From positions 58,079,997 to 58,143,996 of the forward strand of contig OW799237.1 of NCBI GenBank assembly GCA_941918925.1: 64,000 nt of DNA, in the 5' to 3' direction. Numbering within the stretch: position 1 is the stretch's first letter; each line of letters starts with the position of its first letter. This document shows positions 57,931 to 64,000 of the stretch, in pieces. The stretch is from Phyto melanocephala (lineage: Eukaryota > Arthropoda > Insecta > Diptera > Rhinophoridae). The notes beneath the pieces are model-generated. The model was not told the origin of the DNA and did no database searches. It worked only from the letters and a program-made list of their open reading frames with translations. A program made the position numbers and the translations under genes.

Positions 57931-57938
57931 GTTGCTAA
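57931..57938. repeat. left 8-bp target duplication of hAT element
   Basis: GTTGCTAA, partner GTTGCTGA at 60724-60731. Confidence 0.7.
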
Positions 57939-58074
57939 TAGGGATGCCAAACGGGACTGATTTTTTGAATTCCGGGATCCGGAATTTTAAAACTTTAAGT
58001 CCAGTGAGTTTTCGTGATTTTCGGCATTTCGGGATTTATTATTTATTTAATTTTAAATACATTTTTTTTAATAA

Positions 58075-59535
58075 AACGTGGGCGGGGCCGCGCCCATAAA
58101 AATTAGTTATCATTTTTAGCTATTTGCACTTGACCGATTTTTCTGAAACTTTGCACACATATTAGGCTCTCATGATTATATAATTTTGTGATTAGAAAAG
58201 TGGGCTGGGCCACGCCCATAAAAAAAGTTATAATTTTGAGGTATTTGCACTGCACCGCTTTTCCTGAAACTTTGCACACATATTGAGCTGTCATGACTAT
58301 ATAATTTCGTGATTAGAAAAGTGCGCAGGGCTACGCCCATAAAAAAAGTTATAATTTTGAGGTATTTGCACTGGACCGATTTTTCTGAAACTTTGCACAT
58401 ATATTGAGCTGTCATGACTTTACAATTTCGTGATTAGAAAAGTAGGCAGTGCCACGCCAATACAATAAGTTATCATTTTCAGCTACTTGAAATTCACCGA
58501 TTTTTCTGAAACTTTGCACACATATCGAGCTGTCATAACTATACAATTTCGTGATTAGAAAAGTGGCCAGGACCACGCCCATAAAAAAAATTATAATTTT
58601 GAGGTACTTGCACTGCACCGATTTTTCTGAAACTTTGAACACATATTGAGCTGTCGTAACTATATAATCTCGTGATAAGAAAAGTGGGCGGGGCCACGCC
58701 TATAAAAAAATTATAATTTTGAGGTACTTGCACTGCACCGATTTTTCTGAAACTTTGAACACATATTGAGCTGTCGTAACTATATAATTTCGTGATTAGA
58801 AAAGTGCGCAGGGCTACGCCCATAAAAAAATTTTATAATTTTGAGGTATTTGCACTGCACCGATTTTTCTGAAACTTTGCACACATATTGAGCTGTCATA
58901 ACTATATAATTTCATGATAAGAAAAGTGGGCGGGGCCACTCCCATAAAAAAATTATAATTTTGAGGTACTTGCACTAAACCGATTTTTCTGAAACTTTGC
59001 ACACATATCGAGCTGTCATGACTATACAATTTCGTGATTAGAAAAGTTGCCAGGACCACGCCCATAAAAAAATTTTATAATTTTGAGGTATTTGCACTGC
59101 ACCGATTTTTCTGAAACTTTGCACACATATCGAGCTGTCATAACTATATATTTTCGTGATAATAAAAGTGGGCGTGACCACGCGCACCCATAAAAAAAAT
59201 TTTAAGTTTGAGGTACTTGCACTGGACCGATTTTTCTGAAACTTTGCACACATATTGAGCTGTCATTAGTTTGCAATCTCATGATTAGAAAAGTGGGCAG
59301 TGCCACGCCCATAAGAAATAAGTTTTCATATTAAGCTACTTGCACTAGATCGATTTTTCTGAAACTTTGCATACACATATTTAGCTGTCATGACTATACA
59401 GTTTCGTGATTAGAAAAGTAGGCAGGGCCACGCCCATAAAAACAAATTTATAATTTTGAGGTATTTGCACTGGACCGGACTTGGACTGCATTTTTGTTAT
59501 TAAGGGGCGTAGTAGCGCGCGCCGGGCTTTTGTAG
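58075..59535 (+). mobile_element. Helitron family C, 5'-truncated, long monomer array
   Basis: It lacks the TCTATATATATAAAAG start but has about twelve tandem monomers of about 119 bp and a recognisable 3' terminus (GGGGCGTAGTAGCGCGCGCC...), mutated to TGTAG where CTAG is expected. The array is the longest in the window. Confidence 0.8.
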
Positions 59536-59564
59536 TATTGGCTATTGTAGTATTGTAGTATTGA

Positions 59565-59835
59565 ATTATTTTATAGTCCGAATATTAATTGAATACATTT
59601 TGGTTTCTCCATTTGCTGCAAAAACGAAAAAATTTTTTGGTGTTATCAGTCTGGAGCATGCGACGTACAGCTGGCTATGTAAAAAGCATGGATTTTCCAA
59701 ACTCATCCTGCACCACGCAGAGATTGTCTTTGTGCTTTGTTGATGGTAATAGCGAAGGCACGCGAACTTTAAACTGTAGTCGATTGAAGTTGAAAGGCAA
59801 ATCGGTGGAAACCATTGGAATGCATGGAAATAGCT
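59565..59835 (-). pseudogene. Helitron helicase C-terminal remnant
   Basis: Minus-strand translation over frames gives LPFNFNRLQFKVRV, then FAITINKAQRQSLR, then QLYVACSRLITPKNFFVFAA followed by NGETK. These are consecutive motifs at the end of Pif1-type helicases of autonomous Helitrons. FAITINKAQ..S corresponds to helicase motif V and QLYVACSR to motif VI, with its arginine. Helicase would unwind DNA during rolling-circle transposition. Two frame changes and stops (within about 90 codons) make it inactive. It lies between two family C arrays and may derive from their autonomous parent. Confidence 0.8.
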
Positions 59836-59837
59836 GA

Positions 59838-60248
59838 AAATAATAACTTATTTTTAATGGGGGTGGTACTGCCCACTTTTCTAATCACGAAATTATATAG
59901 TCATGACAGCTCTAAATGTGTGCAAAGTTTTAGAAATATCAGTCAAGTGCAAGAACCTAAAAATTATAAATTTGTTTAAATGGGGTGACACTGCCCATAA
60001 TCATGAGAGTTCAATATGTGTGCATAGTATCAGAAAAATTGGTCAAGGGAATGTAGCTGAAAAATTAATATTTATTTTGTATGGGCGTATTTCATATGCA
60101 TGTAGATGGACGTAGCCCCGTCCACTTTTTAACACTCCCTGGAATTTGTACAACAACTTGCCAAAGTTTGAGTCCGATCGTCTTTACGGTTTCGTAGTCT
60201 ATAGCTAACACTCACACAGACAGACAGAGTTTCACTTTTATATATAGA
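59838..60248 (-). mobile_element. Helitron family C, 5' part
   Basis: On the minus strand it starts TCTATATATAAAAGTG at 60248 (A before) and runs through a (TG/TC) tract, 'agactacgaaaccgtaaag' and about two to three degraded monomers to 59838, where it meets the helicase remnant in the same orientation. Confidence 0.75.
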
Positions 60249-60723
60249 TAAGAACTTAATACTCCTCACTTGCTCCCAGAAATAAAAAGATCTATTTCCT
60301 TTTCAGTCGTTTTTGTATAGCAAATTCTTTGTCATTTATTTGTTGTAATTTCAAATCTATCAATGTTTTTTGAACAGACATTTCCAAACCTCAAAATCTT
60401 TGTGCACATATCAAGAAGTTTGTTCCATCTTTTTCTTCTGTAACATATTTTTGCAAAACCTTATTTTTTGTTAGCGACTTTCGAAATACACTTAAAGTTT
60501 TTATAACTTATTAAATATGCATTTTAATATAAAATTTATCAGTAATATCGCTATTTGTTTTGATAATCCAAAACTCAATGAAGTCATGTTTTTATTCATT
60601 ATCATCATATGATGAAGATGCTTCATTTTCACTTGCACAAAAATGAAAATCACTGCCTAATAAATTGTTATATAAATAATTCATTTTTAGAAAAAATCGG
60701 TCGGATCGGGACTAGCATCCCTA

Positions 60724-60731
60724 GTTGCTGA
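60724..60731. repeat. right 8-bp target duplication of hAT element
   Basis: GTTGCTGA, partner of 57931-57938. Confidence 0.7.
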
Positions 60732-61121
60732 TGTATGTTTTTATAGTAGTTTTTGGGTTTGATAAACAAAATAAAAGTTTTAAAAATATATATATAAATA
60801 GATATTTTATGAATTTGGCGATAGTTAAAGGTTTGTATTCGACTGTTTGTATACGTTGACACGATTAATATTGGTGATTTACAAAATATCAAACTACATC
60901 CGATTTCCGAACTTCATTACGGAAACTAAAATTGTAGCAAATTGTACTTAATGGGTTATGTCCAAGCCTTCAAGCTTCTTTTAAATAAAAAAAATTTACA
61001 CGTTTTTTCAATAATTCTAGCTAATAAGAGTTCAGATAAGGAAAAAAAATTAAAAGACTATTGTTTGGCCTGTACTTGTAAGAGTACACTGGGGTCTATA
61101 ATAAATTAGATCTAAAAGAAA
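60732..61121. other. AT-rich spacer, no gene seen
   Basis: Nothing recognised. Confidence 0.4.
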
Positions 61122-61649
61122 GTAAACTAATACTATGTTCACACACGCGCCTTAATTGTTAATTTATAATGTTATCGCAATTAAAAGCCTTATTGAGCTC
61201 AATTTACCATACTAAGAATTATTTTTTAATTGAACAATATATACTTAATTGTTTCACTTATTGTTTAAAACTCGAAATACAACTCTTGAGAAGTATGTTT
61301 AGTGAGAAGAAAATTCTATAGGTGGCTTTTTTAATGTCAAACAAATAAATATACAAAAAATAAAAATTAAGAAAATGGAAAATGTTTAAAGAAAATTTTA
61401 AAAAACGTTTAAATAAATTCAAATACATACATATATACATAAATGTAATTGTAAATATGTTTTATGAACAGGGAAAAAGACTGAATAGAAGGCATTATTT
61501 GATTTGGTATTAATACATCGTATTTTTACAGCTATCAAATGCTAATGAAGTAAGATAAATTGAGTATGTGTGAACACTTATTTTAATTGCTCAATCAACA
61601 CTAAATTGAAACAATTAAAAATATCTGTCTGAACAGGGTATTAGTTTAA
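61122..61649. mobile_element. candidate MITE with CTAATAC...TGTTCA ends
   Basis: GTAAACTAATACTATGTTCA at the left and (complement) TTAAACTAATACCCTGTTCA at the right form an inverted end of about 24 bp with a few mismatches. Further inside, 'gttcacacaYRc' and 'tgaattgagc/attgagtatg' type words recur inverted. It is non-coding. Confidence 0.5.
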
Positions 61650-61764
61650 AAATATTTTTCATTCACGTTTAGGGTATTTTTTATCAAGAACTATTTGATA
61701 CACGTTTACTGTTTTTCATTTCACCAGCGTTCAGTTACTTAGTGTAGTACACATTCGGCCAAAA

Positions 61765-61887
61765 ACTTGATCGTGTTATTTATGACATACGAAAAAGTGG
61801 AAAAAGTACTCGAAAATTGGGTTCATCGAATTCGTACCTGCAGAACAAGACGTGGAGGCCATTTGAATTACGTTTTATTTACAACTT
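61765..61887 (+). pseudogene. mariner-like transposase C-terminal fragment
   Basis: The plus frame reads VEKVLENWVHRIRTCRTRRG then GHLNYVLFTT and a stop at about 61885-61887. This is the usual 'NW..R...C....GGH....F' end of mariner-type transposases. Upstream domains are missing. Confidence 0.7.
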
Positions 61888-62159
61888 AATTGTATCGATT
61901 GCACTTCACATTAAATAAAAAACTTTTGAATTTTCTTAACAACAAATTTATTTTTTTTAAGAAATCATATCACTCTTGTTGGAAAACTTTTTATATCTAA
62001 TTATTTTTTTATATATCAGTTTTAATTAGTTAATAAACAATACTTTATCGAAAGTAAAAAATTGTGGCTTAAAATAACAACAATCTTAAATGTATTTTTA
62101 AAAGCTCAAGGAATTTTATTTAAACTTTTTTTAATGATCAATTGATGGTAATGTTTATC
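61888..62159. other. spacer, nothing recognised
   Basis: AT-rich, possibly including the 3' end of the mariner relic. Confidence 0.35.
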
Positions 62160-62600
62160 TTATTTATTATCGTACGTTAAATTATATTCTTTGAATTCAT
62201 TTTGGTCTACGATATCATCATCCCCTGTATGCAGAGCATATGTAGAGGCACCTTTCGACATTTTTGCTTACATAATATTTTTAGGTCTGTAGAGAATTTT
62301 TACTGTCAAAGCCCTATAACAGGGTAAAAATATATCGTTTAATATATTCTTAAGAATTTTCAGACAATATCTATTTGATTCTAGATGGACGTGTTGTACT
62401 TTTTATTGTGTGCTTTGCTCCCTTTCTGTCTCATTTTGCAAATATAATGAAAGGCCTGCCATTTCCCTTCTTTTCTTCAGACATTTCTGAATACGGATTT
62501 TGTGGCCTACCTGTCTCTGAAGAGCTTGGAACTTTCGTTTGCACTTTTTTATATTTTATTTATATTTGTGGATTTTCCATTACTTCTGTGCCAACTTAAC
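62160..62600 (-). other. unrecognised coding-like remnants
   Basis: On the minus strand a 31-codon stretch near 62540-62440 reads VPSSSETGRPQNPYSEMSEE then KKGNGRPF before a stop. A separate 33-codon frame, 62261-62160, is acidic (TGDDDIVDQNEFKEY). The first resembles a recurring 'SETGRP.K.F.E.S...K' motif of unclassified, probably transposon-borne arthropod proteins, from memory only. I cannot assign a function. Confidence 0.3.
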
Positions 62601-63252
62601 CTCTTGGAATCGTTTTGAATCCATATTTAAAAAAGATTTGAGTTTTTAATGTTAAGGTTACCTAACAAAAATACAATTATTTTTAAGAATTGGAAACAAT
62701 TGTTGCAATGTTTCACAGATTAATAGTCAAATTACATATACGAATTCGAAAATTTTTTATTATTGGAGGAAAATTCGCTGATGGACAGGTCGTTGAGTTG
62801 AGTACAGGGCTGCTCTTCACGAATTGTTGAGGTTTTCGTGAAGGGAAATTTTTAACACAACAGTTAATGAAGAAAGGATAAAAAATCTGAAGTATATAAA
62901 AAAGTACTCTGGCCAAAATATTTAAAAATTCATATCTTATCGCACCGAAAGTCATAAAAATTAAGTTATTTTGTTTTCATTTCAAGAAGTAATGGAATTG
63001 ATAGCAGCGACATTATTGTTGAAAGAGGAAAACAATTATAATATAAGACTTTTAAGGCAAAAATTACGATGCGGTTCATTCAAAATTAATGATCAGTATA
63101 ATCAAATACTTGTTTTAAAATTGTGTTTTTTAACTTCTAACCAATATGATTTCGTATTGTAGTCTCACACAATTTCTCCCTTCGTTTCACTTAAACACAG
63201 AAGTTTTACATACAGCTCAGCTCATTCAAATTTCAGTACAAAACGAAAAGAA
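62601..63252. other. spacer, no convincing gene
   Basis: Short frames on both strands (62713-62955 minus, 62971-63162 plus) show no domain I recognise. Confidence 0.35.
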
Positions 63253-64000
63253 ACAAGTAAGAGTGCTATATTCGGCCGTGCCGCATCTTATATACCCTTC
63301 ACAATGTAAAGTCATGCAATAACAGTAGTGTGTATCACCATTCATCTCATATGAAATACATACATAAATATATAAAAAACATACATATGTATATGTATAA
63401 AAACATCCTATTGTAAAATTAAAAATTTACGTATGTATATTACAAAAAAAAAAATAAAAAAAAATTAAAAATAAATAAAAAAAAGGTTAAAAAAATTAAA
63501 AGAAAAATAACTTAAATATAAATATTAAATATTAAACAAAAAAAAAAAAAATTAAAAAAATAATAATAAAAATAGAAATAATATATTAAATAAAAAATAA
63601 AAGAAACAATAAAAAAATATAAAAAATTTTTTTTTGGCTCAGCTGGGATTTGATGCCACGTTTACTCTAACCAGTATACACGTTTGTATGTCCGTATGTT
63701 GTTGTTGTTATGTTGTTTTTGTGAAAAAAAATCGAGATGGTCGTGGGTTTTTGCTCATATCTCAGTTGTTTATGTACCAATGTTTCTGATTTTCAATACC
63801 TTTCTACTCCCGAATATTTCTGATATTTTAATACCTCACCCGGGTCCGAGCGATGTCGGGGGTCTTCAAAAAGTTGATTTCAACATACACACGGACAGAC
63901 GGTCAGACGGACAGACTGACAGAGCTTAATCGACTCCTCTATTCATAAGCTTTCAGCAAATATATACTTTATGGGGTCGGAAATGAAAATTGTAGAAATT
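63253..64000 (-). mobile_element. DINE-1-like element, subfamily A, cut by window end
   Basis: The hairpin end is at about 63270 (ATTCGGCCGTGCCGCAT, one change). An A-rich tract follows (63440-63630), then the same inner lineage as 13451-14277. The start end lies beyond the window. Confidence 0.85.

Larger units (their letters stand above)
57939..60723. mobile_element. hAT-type element carrying nested Helitrons
   Basis: TAGGGATGCCAAACGGGACT at the left and (complement from 60723) TAGGGATGCTAGTCCCGATC at the right form inverted ends and both lead into GATTTTTT. The 8-bp flanks match at 7 of 8 positions. The outer parts (57939-58075 and 60250-60723) are AT-rich with CGGGAT motifs. No clear transposase domain could be read. 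The centre is filled by Helitron sequence. Confidence 0.72.

Noticed and set aside
58103..59253. Overlapping frames with repeated 'SICVQSFRKIG' peptides
   Set aside because: Monomer translations in a non-coding array. They occur on both strands and in several copies.
58075..59480. Regularly spaced repeats that could suggest a CRISPR-like array
   Set aside because: Units of about 119 bp repeat over their whole length, with no unique spacers. They are Helitron minisatellite monomers in a eukaryote.

Overview
The window reads as nuclear DNA from a schizophoran (higher) fly, possibly a calyptrate. It is very AT-rich, there are no operons, and transposon debris dominates. Three things support a fly. 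There are roughly a dozen DINE-1-like (Helentron-associated) elements with the 'gaccccataaagtatata' and 'gtctgtccg' core and a terminal ATTCGGCACGGCCGAAT-type hairpin. There are Helitrons of the TCTATATATATAAAA...CTAG type. There are also Jockey-like LINEs, hAT, mariner-like and piggyBac elements of insect type. I saw no convincing tRNA, rRNA, CRISPR or bacterial-type gene. The species cannot be named from this sequence alone.

Layout. 0-5 kb: DINE-1-like copies in AT-rich spacer. 5.2-7.3 kb: a young 5'-truncated LINE with an open reverse transcriptase frame and a 15-bp target duplication. 7.6-10.1 kb: an old hAT element interrupted by a second hAT remnant. 10.2-19.5 kb: a Helitron, DINE-1-like copies, two mariner-like deletion derivatives, a candidate inverted-repeat element and a gypsy-like gag remnant. 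20-22 kb: small LINE, DINE and MITE relics. 22.15-25.18 kb: a complete piggyBac-type element with TTAA flanks, intact 13-bp inverted ends and a transposase broken by one frameshift. 27-33 kb: a MITE, fragments of LINE reverse transcriptase and RNase H, a Helitron with a nested DINE, a hAT-type non-autonomous element inside the LINE, and a mariner relic. 33.6-48.3 kb: a 105-bp foldback MITE, many Helitrons and a tandem duplication of a 3,925-bp block, followed by a decayed Jockey-like LINE. 48.5-56 kb: DINE copies, a mariner fragment and a MITE candidate. 56.4-57.0 kb: the only plausible host coding exon, an Asn-rich acidic N-terminus. 57-64 kb: a probable intron of that gene or intergenic DNA, carrying a DINE, a hAT element with nested Helitron arrays and a helicase remnant, a MITE and a mariner tail.

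The interest lies in nesting and insertion structure rather than in pathways. Target-site duplications could be read for a LINE, a piggyBac and three hAT-type elements, Helitron A/T insertion could be checked at several ends, and the tandem duplication has a 7-bp microhomology at its junction. I found no undescribed multi-gene system. The most unusual items are the tandem duplication, the piggyBac element with palindromic subterminal repeats, the GC-box-like monomer arrays inside the Helitrons, and the relic Helitron helicase.
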